Below are positions 1-9,501 of a stretch of 14,558 bases of DNA, one piece after another; the first letter of the stretch is position 1, and every line of letters begins with the position of its first letter. The translations under genes were made by a program, and so were the position numbers. The notes under the pieces are model-generated. The model was not told the origin of the DNA. It saw only the letters and a program-made list of their open reading frames with translations, and did not search any database. Source of the DNA: Polyangia bacterium (GTDB taxonomy: Bacteria > Myxococcota_A > Polyangia > Polyangiales > Polyangiaceae); the NCBI GenBank assembly GCA_030433055.1, contig JAUILJ010000089.1, positions 1 through 14,558 on the forward strand, given 5' to 3'.

Positions 1-623
1 CAGCGCTGCGCTCGGCTCTGATCACGGGCAGCGAGCAGTGCTTCACCGCTGGCAATGATCTGCAGGACTTCATGAGCGCTCCACCGGACGCAAGCAGTCC
101 GGTGATGCGCTTCATCTCCTGGCTGCCACGGCTGAGCAAACCCCTGGTGGCCGCGGTGAGCGGTCCAGCAGTCGGGGTTGGCACGACTCTGCTCCTACAT
201 TGCGATCTCGTGTACGCCGACAGCAGCGCCCGGTTTCGTATGCCGTTCGTCGACCTCGGGGCTGTACCCGAGGCTGGCTCGTCCCTGTTGTTGCCCCGCA
301 TCATGGGCCATCAGCGCGCGGCCGAGCTGCTCCTGCTGGGGAAGAAGTTCGACGCCGACGAGGCTTACCGGCTCGGGATCGTCACTCGCGCCTGTGCGCC
401 AGGGGAGGCGTTGGCGCTCGCCCGTGACGCCTGCATACGGTTTGGCAAACTCGCCCCCACCGCCGTGCGCGAGACCAAGCGACTGATGCGCCGCGCGACC
501 GCGGAAAGCCTCGCGGAAATAATGGCCGAGGAGGGCCGAGTATTCGCGGAGCGAATCCGCTCTCCGGAGGCTCACGAAGCGATCCGCGCGTTCTTCGAGA
601 AGCGCGAGCCCAGCTTCGGCTAG
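1..623 (+). CDS. Crotonase-family enoyl-CoA hydratase/isomerase, 5' end outside window
   Basis: The frame is open from base 3, upstream of the first ATG (72), so the true start lies outside the window; 206 residues and the TAG stop are visible. The codons before 72 encode the first crotonase oxyanion-hole motif (CFTAGNDLQDF, visible residues 13-23), which shows that the ATG at 72 is internal. The second motif is AVSGPAVGVGTTL, followed by HCDLVYAD and the PEAGSS segment (Glu at visible residue 90, bases 270-272). Crotonase enzymes act on acyl-CoA thioesters, mostly in beta-oxidation, in the cytoplasm. The two catalytic glutamates of classical enoyl-CoA hydratase seem to be replaced (TT after GVG, and PFV), while the Glu in PEAGSS matches the position used by ECI2-type delta3,delta2-enoyl-CoA isomerases. 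Isomerase activity is therefore more likely than hydratase; this is inferred. A 103-base gap separates it from the next plus-strand gene. Confidence 0.9.
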   Translation, partial: ALRSALITGSEQCFTAGNDLQDFMSAPPDASSPVMRFISWLPRLSKPLVAAVSGPAVGVGTTLLLHCDLVYADSSARFRMPFVDLGAVPEAGSSLLLPRIMGHQRAAELLLLGKKFDADEAYRLGIVTRACAPGEALALARDACIRFGKLAPTAVRETKRLMRRATAESLAEIMAEEGRVFAERIRSPEAHEAIRAFFEKREPSFG

Positions 624-715
624 GCGTGCTGGTCACGCTGTACTTGATCGACAGCGCGTCTTCCAACACCCTACGGGCGAATCCGCGCGGCTAGCTTTGG
701 TCGGGTCGCGGCGCA

Positions 716-722
716 GAGGAGG
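716..722 (+). promoter_or_regulatory. Shine-Dalgarno site fixing the PhoD-like start
   Basis: GAGGAGG lies 4 bases before the ATG at 727. It selects 727 over the in-frame TTG at 697, which has no comparable site, and over the GTG at 724, which would be too close. Confidence 0.75.
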
Positions 723-726
723 GTGC

Positions 727-2193
727 ATGGCAGAGCCGATTCTCAAGTTGATCGGGCAGAGCAGTCCCACGTCGACCCGCATCAGCGTCGTGGCGAACGA
801 GGACCAGACCATCGCGCGCTTGGTGACGCGGCAGGGCAACTCGGGTCTGCAGTCCTCCACCCTCGATCTCGGCGTCGCGGCACCGTTTCGTCTCGGCAGC
901 TTCGATCTCGACGGTCTGGCGCCAGACGTGCCCATCGAGTACGCGCTGGACACCGCGACCGATCCCTCGAGCCTCGCGGACGAGGACACGATCTGGGGCG
1001 AGCGCGAGATCAAGCGCGTGCGCTTGCCGCGCCAGGGGCTGCCACCGCGCTTCGGATTCCTGAGCTGCAATGGTTTCCATACGGTAACTGGAGACCGGCG
1101 TATGGTGATGTGGGAGCGTCTCAAGCAGGTGGTCGACGCTGGCGAGGTCGATCACTTGATCCACGGCGGAGACCAGATCTACGCCGATCCCATCCTTCAG
1201 GAGCTGGAGCTGGCGGGCGGGCTCCCGGAGCTCGAGGCCATCAAGCGTCGCTATCGCCAGTGGTACGTGATGACATGGTCACGGGAACCCATCCGCCACG
1301 TCTTGGCCAGCTGTCCCTCGGTGATGATGTGGGACGATCACGACATCTTCGATGGCTGGGGCTCTCACGACGAAGTCTCTCCGCTCACACGGCGGATCTT
1401 CGAGGCGGCCCACGGCGTGTTTGGAGAGTTCCAAGCGCGTCACAACCCTGCCCGGCTCGGTCAGCACAGCTACGCGAGTGCTTTCGAGTTGAACGAGGTG
1501 GGGGTGCTGATGCTCGATGGTCGTACGAATCGCTCTTACAAGGACCTCACTGTGATCGGCAAGCAGCAGTGGGCTGATGTGGATCAGTACCTCCAGCAAG
1601 CGAAGGGGCTGCGCTACCTGCTCGTGATTGCTGGCGTACCCGTGATCCACGTGGACATCGCCGCGATCCTGGGCCTCCAAGAGACGACGCCGTGGACGGA
1701 AGCATCGACCGACGACCTGCGCGACTCCTGGATCGCCAAAAATAACCGCGCGGAAGCAAGGCGGCTCATGATGCGGCTGTTTCGCTTCCAGGCCGAGAAC
1801 CCAAAGACCCAGGTGGCCATCCTCTCAGGAGACGTCCATGTCGGCAGCCTGGGGCGTATTCGCAGCGAGGTCCCCGCGCACGACGTCGATCGCCGGATCC
1901 CGACCGTGTTTCAGGTCGTCTCGAGCGGTATCGCCTACAAGGCGCCCAGCGGACTCGAGGCCTGGGTGCTTCGCCGCGTGACTGGAGGTCAGATCCGCAT
2001 CACACCCGACATCTACGGGGAGTTGCTGCCCCTCGACGGCGTCAGCGGTCGGCTCCTGGCTCAGCGCAACTTCGCCATCGTCTGCATGACCGATGACGGA
2101 GAACAAACCTGGGATGAGCACGGCAACCTCTACGTCACTTACTACGCCGAGGGCGCCGACGTGCCCCTGCGACAGGTGCTGCACCGGATCTGA
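727..2193 (+). CDS. PhoD-like metallophosphatase (alkaline phosphatase D family)
   Basis: The protein has 488 residues from the ATG at 727, chosen for its strong GAGGAGG site. Metallophosphatase motifs of the PhoD type run in order: FLSCNGFH (111-118), HGGDQIYAD (146-154), WDDHDIFDGWG (202-212), LDGRTNR (263-269) and SGDVHVG (367-373). The Asp, His and Asn residues in these blocks would hold the two-metal centre that cleaves phosphomonoesters or phosphodiesters. The first 100 residues form a beta-rich region, as often precedes the catalytic domain in PhoD-like proteins. There is no signal peptide, Tat motif or lipobox, unlike secreted Bacillus PhoD, so it is probably cytoplasmic; many bacterial and eukaryotic PhoD-like proteins of unknown substrate share this. 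It faces a second, unrelated metallophosphatase tail to tail, 75 bases away. The substrate is unknown. Confidence 0.9.
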   Translation: MAEPILKLIGQSSPTSTRISVVANEDQTIARLVTRQGNSGLQSSTLDLGVAAPFRLGSFDLDGLAPDVPIEYALDTATDPSSLADEDTIWGEREIKRVRLPRQGLPPRFGFLSCNGFHTVTGDRRMVMWERLKQVVDAGEVDHLIHGGDQIYADPILQELELAGGLPELEAIKRRYRQWYVMTWSREPIRHVLASCPSVMMWDDHDIFDGWGSHDEVSPLTRRIFEAAHGVFGEFQARHNPARLGQHSYASAFELNEVGVLMLDGRTNRSYKDLTVIGKQQWADVDQYLQQAKGLRYLLVIAGVPVIHVDIAAILGLQETTPWTEASTDDLRDSWIAKNNRAEARRLMMRLFRFQAENPKTQVAILSGDVHVGSLGRIRSEVPAHDVDRRIPTVFQVVSSGIAYKAPSGLEAWVLRRVTGGQIRITPDIYGELLPLDGVSGRLLAQRNFAIVCMTDDGEQTWDEHGNLYVTYYAEGADVPLRQVLHRI

Positions 2194-2216
2194 GGGTCAG
2201 CGCTCGTTTGGGGGTG

Positions 2217-2243
2217 AGGCGGCACCGCGCCTGAGTTGCCGCC
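2217..2243. terminator. Possible bidirectional terminator hairpin between convergent genes
   Basis: GGCGGCA (2218-2224) and TGCCGCC (2237-2243) form a perfect 7-bp GC stem with a 12-base loop, in the 75-base gap between two convergent stops. A shorter alternative stem is AGGCG/CGCCT (2217-2221/2228-2232). There is no T-tract on either side, so it may only stall transcription or protect the 3' ends. Confidence 0.3.
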
Positions 2244-2268
2244 GGGAACTATCTCCGCGACAACTGGG

Positions 2269-3414
2269 TCACAGCCGACGAGCGCGGCCGTCTTCTATCA
2301 CCAGGCAACTGTGGCTATCTTGACGGCCAAAGGCGAAGGAGCCTGAGTTGATGTAGCCCGGCGCTTCGTCCTCGTGGTGGGTGTGCCCGAAGACGACCAG
2401 CTCAGCCCCGCTGGTCGCTGCTACGCGCGCTGCAGCGGACTGCAGACGCTCGCGAGGAGCCTCGGAGTAGCGGCTGCCCTGGAGCGCGATCGACTGCGCG
2501 AGGTAGGCGCTGGCCAGCAGGGCTAGCCCCAGCGCAGCGGCTGGATTGAGCGGCAGCAGAGCTGCACTGCCGATGGTGCCGATCACCGCGCACAGGATGC
2601 GGTCGAAGTACAAGCGCATGAACGTGTCGCTGAAATCGTGGTGTGTGGGCGGCGTCGCTCCCGTCAGTAGCTCGGACAGCACCTGGAGTTCCAAACCCAC
2701 GCTCCCGGCAAAGTCTCTCAGGCGGCCTTCCCCGAGCAGCTTCTCGTGCTCGATCATTCGAGCCTGGGGTGATGTGCCGCGCGACTCGAGGGTCAGTGAA
2801 ATAGCTGCGTGGAAATACTGGTAGACGATGCGTGGCGCGTTGGATCCATACTGAACGAACGCGTCCAGCAGGCCCTTCAGTGGTGTCGTCTGGTGGGCGT
2901 GCGCGAAGTAGGTTGCGCCACTCGGTACCAAGAAGCGACGGGTCAGCGCGATCCCCAGGGGCTCCGTACCTTCTTTCCAGCAGGCGAGTGGGTGCGTCGG
3001 AGCGTTGTCCGGATCGTAGAGGTGCCCATGTTCGATGTGCACTCCAGCGCGACGAATGAACCAGGGCGCTATGTCCAGAGGCGCTGACTGATTCAGATCG
3101 AGGCTCGCGAGCAGGGCGTCACGGCCTGCTTCGGTCAACAGTTCGGCGTCGTGGTTGCCAACCAGCAGCGTGACGGCATGCCCCGCGCCGAGGTGATTTC
3201 GCAGCGCTCGCGGCAACTCGGACGTGCGAGTCAGCAATTGACACAGGCTCTGTCCCAAGTCGCTACCGCGCGGTTCGAGCGAAAGGTCGAAGATATCGCC
3301 CGCGAGCACCAGCTCGTGGGCTGGGTGCTGCTCTAGAATGCGGGCCAAGGCGCGATCGACCCGTGAGGGTGTATGTGGGCCGAGGTGTACGTCACTGGCG
3401 ACGAGCAAGCGCAT
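2269..3414 (-). CDS. Calcineurin-like phosphoesterase, LpxH-type, with internal membrane segment
   Basis: The protein has 381 residues from the ATG at 3414. A GTG at 3432 would add six residues, but the family normally begins directly with the first motif (MRLLVASDVHLG) and neither start has a clear Shine-Dalgarno site. All five metal-binding blocks are present: DVH (8-10), GDIFD (39-43), GNHD (86-89), EHGHLYD (128-134) and GHTH (343-346), then YINSGSF. These resemble LpxH-type UDP-2,3-diacylglucosamine hydrolases and related phosphodiesterases. The protein is longer than LpxH (about 240 residues) because roughly 200 residues separate blocks IV and V. That insert contains a hydrophobic stretch (about 272-312) able to form two membrane helices, so the enzyme is probably held at the inner membrane near lipid substrates. 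The gene diverges from the radical SAM gene over a 72-base spacer. The substrate is unknown. Confidence 0.88.
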   Translation of the reverse strand: MRLLVASDVHLGPHTPSRVDRALARILEQHPAHELVLAGDIFDLSLEPRGSDLGQSLCQLLTRTSELPRALRNHLGAGHAVTLLVGNHDAELLTEAGRDALLASLDLNQSAPLDIAPWFIRRAGVHIEHGHLYDPDNAPTHPLACWKEGTEPLGIALTRRFLVPSGATYFAHAHQTTPLKGLLDAFVQYGSNAPRIVYQYFHAAISLTLESRGTSPQARMIEHEKLLGEGRLRDFAGSVGLELQVLSELLTGATPPTHHDFSDTFMRLYFDRILCAVIGTIGSAALLPLNPAAALGLALLASAYLAQSIALQGSRYSEAPRERLQSAAARVAATSGAELVVFGHTHHEDEAPGYINSGSFAFGRQDSHSCLVIEDGRARRL

Positions 3415-3486
3415 GCTCGGCGAGCATAGCACTGGCGCGAAAGAGCGGGCTCGCGTCTGGCGCCGTCTCGACTATTCTGGCTGGAG
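3415..3486. promoter_or_regulatory. Divergent intergenic region, shared promoter
   Basis: These 72 bases must carry the 5' signals of both the phosphoesterase (minus) and the radical SAM gene (plus). TATTCT at 3474-3479 is a possible -10 for the plus strand, but it lies very close to the ATG at 3487. TATGCT on the minus strand (complement of 3422-3427 area) is a possible -10 for the other gene. No convincing -35 boxes are visible. The elements are weak; only the shared position is firm. Confidence 0.3.
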
Positions 3487-5489
<2,003 letters not shown>

Positions 5490-5493
<4 letters not shown>

Positions 5494-6794
5494 GTCAGCC
5501 GGGTGTCTTCGCGCCGCGCGTTCCGCCGGCGCCTGAGCACCGCGAGCCCGAGCAAGCCCAGGAGCGCAGCGGCACCAGGGCTTTGCCTGCCGCTGCCCGT
5601 CGTTCGGCAGCTGCAGCCCGAGTCGTCGCCAGAGCTGGAGCCAGCCTGCCCCGAGCCTGCCTGTCCTGCGCCGCCCTGGCTCGAACCGCCTGGATCAGCG
5701 CCGCCCTGGTCGGAGCCCGCTTGCCCGGCGCCGCCCTGGGAGCTGTCGCCCGCGCTGCCGCCGAAGCCCGAGCCGCCGGTCCCAGTCTGACTCCCTGCGG
5801 AACCGCCCTGACCCGCGCCTCCCGCCTGGCTTCCGCCCTGAGCACCAGCGCCGCCAGCGCCGTTGCCAGTACCCCCGCTGCCGCCGTTGCCCGTGTTGCC
5901 GTCGCAGTCGGGGCCGTCTGCGGTGCCGGTGTTCTTGATGGCGCCATCCGCTGCCATTGCGCTGTCGGTGACTTCGGCGAACGCCGCCGAGTCTCCCTTC
6001 AGGTAGGCCAAGAACCAGGCCGTGCCGTAGTGGGCGAAGCGCCCCTGCCTGGCTGGGGTCGCAGCGCCACCGCAGAAGGTTCCACAGAGGGCTCGGTCAG
6101 CGTTCTCGCCATCGCAGTGAGTGGCTCCGTCGATGCGCAGCGTTGCACGGGGGCCGCTGCTGGCCATCGCGAACGGCGCCCAGTTGCTCTGGCTGTTGCA
6201 GGTGCTTGGCTCGGTGAAGATGGTGATGGTTGGGCTGCAGATGTTGGGAACGGCGCTGCCTCCGGGATCGGTCCCGCCACCCATGCCGCTGCCGCCGACG
6301 GGGTCGAAGAGCACCAGCGCCTGAGGCTTGAGGCTGACCGCCGCCACTGCAAATGACTGTCCGCCGGCGCTGAAGCCCTCGAGCCCCAGGTTCGATGTGT
6401 CTGCGAGCCCGCTGAGCGGCGCCGGCGCGCCGTCGAGGTAGTCCAGCGCTGCCTGGATGATCGGCGCGCCGCCATTACCGTCAGGAAACGATCCGAGGTT
6501 GACGGCGATCGCTACGAAGCCGTAGGACGCGAAGTGCTCGCCCCAGCCGATCTGTTGATCTGCGCTGGCGAACAGCGCTCCGTGGCCAAGCACCAACGTG
6601 GGAAAGGGGCCGTTGCCGCTCGTTGGATACGCGACCTTGCCGTTTGACCAGCTCTGCACAGCAGTGGAGAGTGGCCCCGGCTGGCTGTAGTCCGCTGCGT
6701 GCGCCGAAGTGCTCAGCGCAGTGGCGCTCATCAACAGAGCAAGTCCGCACAGGGGGGGGAAAGCGGAACCTAGCTTGGGACAACTCAGGGTCAC
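5490..6794 (-). CDS. Exported alpha/beta hydrolase (chlorophyllase/PET-hydrolase-like) with MYXO-CTERM anchor
   Basis: The protein has 434 residues from a GTG at 6794, chosen because AAGGAGG lies 6 bases upstream and because the protein then opens with a clean signal peptide, hydrophobic core and AHA cleavage site (after residue 33). Longer frames starting at 6839 or 6905 would bury this signal. The catalytic domain shows LVLGHGALF (oxyanion region), GFSAGG with nucleophile Ser142, Asp164 in LFDPVGG, and His226 in GATHCDGE, as in chlorophyllase-like and polyester-hydrolase-like serine esterases. Paired cysteines suggest disulfides. Residues about 300-392 are a Gly/Ser/Ala-rich linker of GGAGQAGS-like repeats. 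From residue 393, GCSC, a hydrophobic helix and RRRR form a MYXO-CTERM sorting signal, so the enzyme is expected to be processed and attached at the cell surface. Substrate unknown; an ester is likely. Confidence 0.88.
5622..5897 (-). repeat. Imperfect Gly/Ser/Ala-rich tandem repeats (coding linker)
   Basis: GCC-GCC-CTGG type units on the plus strand recur through this stretch and encode variations of GGAGQAGS and QGGADPGGS in the hydrolase linker. The repeats are imperfect, without a fixed period. They probably give a flexible spacer between catalytic domain and membrane anchor and are a likely site of length change between strains. Confidence 0.75.
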
Positions 6795-6800
6795 TGGGCA

Positions 6801-6807
6801 CCTCCTT
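6801..6807 (-). promoter_or_regulatory. Shine-Dalgarno site fixing the hydrolase GTG start
   Basis: On the minus strand the sequence is AAGGAGG, six bases before GTG at 6794. It is the strongest ribosome binding site in the window and overrides the longer frames. Confidence 0.85.
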
Positions 6808-6815
6808 AAAAGTGA

Positions 6816-6828
6816 GAAGTCTAACTTC
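6816..6828 (-). repeat. Small inverted repeat upstream of the hydrolase
   Basis: GAAGT-CTA-ACTTC is a 5-bp inverted repeat with a 3-base centre, 8 bases upstream of the ribosome binding site in the 128-base gap between two minus-strand genes. It could be an operator or chance; no partner copy was seen. Confidence 0.25.
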
Positions 6829-6922
6829 CAGCGAGGCATGTAGCCTGAAATCACCTGCGTGGCCACCGTCGAAGCCGCGCGCCCCCGTCGAGTCCAGCTA
6901 GCCACGGAATTTTACACCTAAA

Positions 6923-7897
6923 CTAGTTTGTCGCGGCCTGGAGGTTCCCGCGCACCAGGTCCACCCAGTCGCTCTCGTCGTCGACGTTCGCGAAAGCTCT
7001 CCGGGGGACGGGCAGCACCACAGAGTCGGTGCGCACCAGCCACAGCCCTTGAGTCAGCTCGATCCCGCGCAGCGTGGACCAGGCGTAGAGCGTCTCGCCC
7101 TGACTGTGCCGATGCAGGAACCCTTCCGGGAGGATACGGTAGGAGCTGGGCTTGAAGGCCTCAGCGCGGAGCAAGCGCGCCTGTACCCAGGGTGTCATCA
7201 GCGCTAGCGCGACCGCGAAGAGCAAGGTGAAGGGGAGGCTGATCATCCAGGCCAGGTGCTGGCCAACCTGGATGAACCGCGCGTTCGCGACCAATCCCGC
7301 CGCGACCGGCAGCGTGAGGAACCAGCGCATGAACTTGAGCTGCCCCGGCTGGGATGCGCGGTAGATTTCCGTGTAGTCTGCGCGGGTCAGCGAGAAGCTG
7401 AGATCTCCCGTCTCCGGCGCCGCGTCGCCGGGGCTCTTCATGTAGTCCCGCACCGCCCTGACCCAGCCCTGCTCGGCGGCCGTGGACGCGAACGCCCGCT
7501 TGGGCACCACGAAGACCTCGTTCTCGCGAAACAGAAGCCACAAGTGGCTGGTACTCCGCAGCTCCCGAAACGCCGTCCAGTGAAGGCTCACGTCGTAGCC
7601 TGGGCTGTGCAGCTCATAGCCAGAAGGATCCGTGCGGATACGATGTTGCTCCACCAGGTGCGGGCTCCGTCGCACCAGCTGGTTGGCGAGGCGGCGGGGC
7701 ATCGACAGCAACATGAAGAGGACGAACACCGCCCACGCGCCACCCACGAACCAGGGCAGGTTCGTTTGCCACCAGAACACGGGAAGCGGAGCACACAGTG
7801 CGACGGCGAGCAGCAAGAGCCCCAGCGGCCGACGCGCGAGGTTCGCGCGCACCAGCTCCCGATAGTCGGCGAGCGTGGGGGTAAACTCGAGCTCCAC
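6923..7897 (-). CDS. Membrane protein with two tandem YcxB-like units
   Basis: The protein has 324 residues from a GTG at 7897. The longer frame to 8089 would add an Arg-rich, unlikely N-terminus that runs into the divergent gene. No clear Shine-Dalgarno site is seen at 7897, so the start is inferred from the protein. Each half has the same order: a short F-x-x-T-xx-DY motif (about 5-12 and 168-175), two membrane helices (about 25-42 and 50-65; 190-205 and 216-235), and a beta-rich tail ending in a PKRAF/PRRAF block (132-136; 298-302). This is the layout of the YcxB-like C-terminal domain family found in small bacterial membrane proteins; here the unit seems to be duplicated. Function is unknown. 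It lies upstream of the hydrolase on the same strand, 128 bases away, and might be co-transcribed with it. Confidence 0.7.
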   Translation of the reverse strand: MELEFTPTLADYRELVRANLARRPLGLLLLAVALCAPLPVFWWQTNLPWFVGGAWAVFVLFMLLSMPRRLANQLVRRSPHLVEQHRIRTDPSGYELHSPGYDVSLHWTAFRELRSTSHLWLLFRENEVFVVPKRAFASTAAEQGWVRAVRDYMKSPGDAAPETGDLSFSLTRADYTEIYRASQPGQLKFMRWFLTLPVAAGLVANARFIQVGQHLAWMISLPFTLLFAVALALMTPWVQARLLRAEAFKPSSYRILPEGFLHRHSQGETLYAWSTLRGIELTQGLWLVRTDSVVLPVPRRAFANVDDESDWVDLVRGNLQAATN

Positions 7898-7988
7898 GCC
7901 GCGAGTATAGCGCCGGGTGCCGCGCCCTGGCTGCGCAGCAAAAGACCGGCGGCGTGAGACTGTGCGGGTGCGGCGTCGCTGATTTGCA

Positions 7989-8006
7989 GGGTGTTTTTCA
8001 ACACCC
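7989..8006 (+). promoter_or_regulatory. Perfect 7-bp hairpin in the divergent promoter region
   Basis: GGGTGTT and AACACCC (7989-7995, 8000-8006) enclose a 4-base TTTC loop, 28 bases before the ATG at 8035, in the 137-base gap between two divergent genes. It could be an operator or a 5'-leader hairpin. There is no T-tract. Confidence 0.4.
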
Positions 8007-8034
8007 CGCGGGTCAGATCCTCTACAAATCGAGC

Positions 8035-9501
8035 ATGCCTGCCACTGCCCGTCGCTTGACCCATCGCTCGAGAACCAAGGGCCACTCAACGCGTCGGCCT
8101 CCAGGCTCGGTCAGCTGGCCATGTCGGGTTTGGGGGTTAGGCGCGCTAGGTGCCTTTGCGCTCGCTTCCACCCACTGCGGCCCCCAACCACCAGCGGCGC
8201 CGGCGTCGAACGCAGCGGCGTCCAGCGCGCCCGCCACAGCTGCCGCCGCGCCGGACAGCTCCAGCGCGCCGAGCATCGAGCCCGATTTCGACGCAGCCCA
8301 GGCCGAGCAGGCTGCGGGCTGCAGCGAGCCGTGCAAGGCGCTGATCAGCGCTGCAGACGTGATCGCAAAGCAGGTCAGCGGGCTCTCCGGTACCGCTGGC
8401 GAAGCGGCGTTTGCGAAGAAGGCGACGACCGCGGCTGAGGTCGCGTGGCGGGGCTGCCTGCTACGTCAACCGGGCGCGCCCGACGGCGCGTGTGAGGGTA
8501 GTCAGGCTCTGGTGCCCTCGTGGGTTCAGCAGGCGAAGCTCGCGAAGGACCCGGACTCCGAGCTGTACGCTCAGCTGGTGCTTCGCGATCCCCGCTGGCG
8601 CCCGGAGGGCGCGACGATTGACGATACCCGGCTCGGGGTGCTGATCAAGGAGGCGAAGAATCCAGCGCTGGTGCTCGCTGCCCTCGTGGTGCTACGCGAC
8701 CCGCGCAAGGTCTGGGCCTATGCCAACAAGATGAAGGCGACGGACACCCTTGCCATTGCCGCGAGGATTGGAGCCAGCGCGTACTTCAGCGACTCCGACA
8801 TGGCGCGGGAGGCGGTAGGCGTGCTGCCCGCTGCGGAGCCCAAAGAGGTGCGGCTACAGCTCGCCTGGATTGCTCAGATGGCCCGAGCAGACTTTGCACG
8901 TGGAAATATTGCATCTGCCCTGAAGCACGCAGAGCGCCTGCTCGAGCGCTGGTCCGAGCTCGATGAGCATACGCAGCGCGAGGCGCTGACGCGCAAGGAG
9001 CCGTACCCACTTATCGGCCGCGAGGGAGTGGTCGGCGCCGTCGGTGTCGCCAAGTATTTGCAGGCAGAAGGCCTGCGCCTCGCTGCGGAGAAGCTCAAGG
9101 CGCCGAGCACCGCCTCGCTCAAGTCCAGCGATCAGCTCCAGGACTACTACAAGTCCTTCACGGCCTGGCTGAAGGAGCGCAACGCTGCGCTGGAGGAGGC
9201 CACGAGCGCATACGTCTCGATTATCGAAATCCAGCCGATCGCTCCGGCGCGTTGGGTGGTGGAAGCGATGCGCCGAGTTGGCGAGATGTGGCGGGATTTC
9301 GCCCTGGAAATGAAGGGGATCAAATTCCCCGCAGCGGTCGAGAAGGACACGGTCTCGGTGAAGAACCTGCGCAAAGCGATCGCCGACTCCGCAGCGCCCC
9401 TCGGTCAGCGCGCACAGAAGTCTTTCGCCGTTTGCGCTAATACTGGGAAGCGTGAACACGTGGCGATGGATTCGGTCGAGGTGTGCGAGAAAGCTCGCTG
9501 A
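8035..9501 (+). CDS. Exported helical protein with a TPR-like C-terminal region
   Basis: The protein has 488 residues from the ATG at 8035; the GTG at 7954 would place 27 residues ahead of the signal peptide. An Arg-rich n-region and hydrophobic core (GLGALGAFALAS) end near THCGPQ. The cysteine would be a lipoprotein attachment site, but His at the -1 position is not a normal lipobox residue, so signal peptidase I cleavage is equally possible. An Ala/Pro/Ser-rich spacer follows, then mainly alpha-helical sequence with four or more cysteines. The C-terminal part (RWVVEAMRRVGEMWRDFA, then a P-rich and Q-rich helix pair) resembles, in my judgement, the repeating region at the end of large myxobacterial TPR proteins of gliding-motility type. 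No enzyme motif is visible. It overlaps the next gene by 50 bases, indicating co-translation. Function unknown. Confidence 0.8.
   Translation: MPATARRLTHRSRTKGHSTRRPPGSVSWPCRVWGLGALGAFALASTHCGPQPPAAPASNAAASSAPATAAAAPDSSSAPSIEPDFDAAQAEQAAGCSEPCKALISAADVIAKQVSGLSGTAGEAAFAKKATTAAEVAWRGCLLRQPGAPDGACEGSQALVPSWVQQAKLAKDPDSELYAQLVLRDPRWRPEGATIDDTRLGVLIKEAKNPALVLAALVVLRDPRKVWAYANKMKATDTLAIAARIGASAYFSDSDMAREAVGVLPAAEPKEVRLQLAWIAQMARADFARGNIASALKHAERLLERWSELDEHTQREALTRKEPYPLIGREGVVGAVGVAKYLQAEGLRLAAEKLKAPSTASLKSSDQLQDYYKSFTAWLKERNAALEEATSAYVSIIEIQPIAPARWVVEAMRRVGEMWRDFALEMKGIKFPAAVEKDTVSVKNLRKAIADSAAPLGQRAQKSFAVCANTGKREHVAMDSVEVCEKAR

Noticed and set aside
697..726. TTG start for the PhoD-like gene
   Set aside because: The ATG at 727 has GAGGAGG at ideal range; the TTG has none.
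5583..6356. Long plus-strand open frame (257 codons)
   Set aside because: Low-complexity Ala/Arg shadow opposite the Gly-rich hydrolase gene.
6795..6905. Longer N-terminus of the hydrolase (starts at 6905 or 6839)
   Set aside because: It would bury the signal peptide, and the strongest ribosome site in the window serves the GTG at 6794.
7898..8089. N-terminal extension of the YcxB-like protein
   Set aside because: Arg-rich sequence without family likeness that crosses the divergent gene start.
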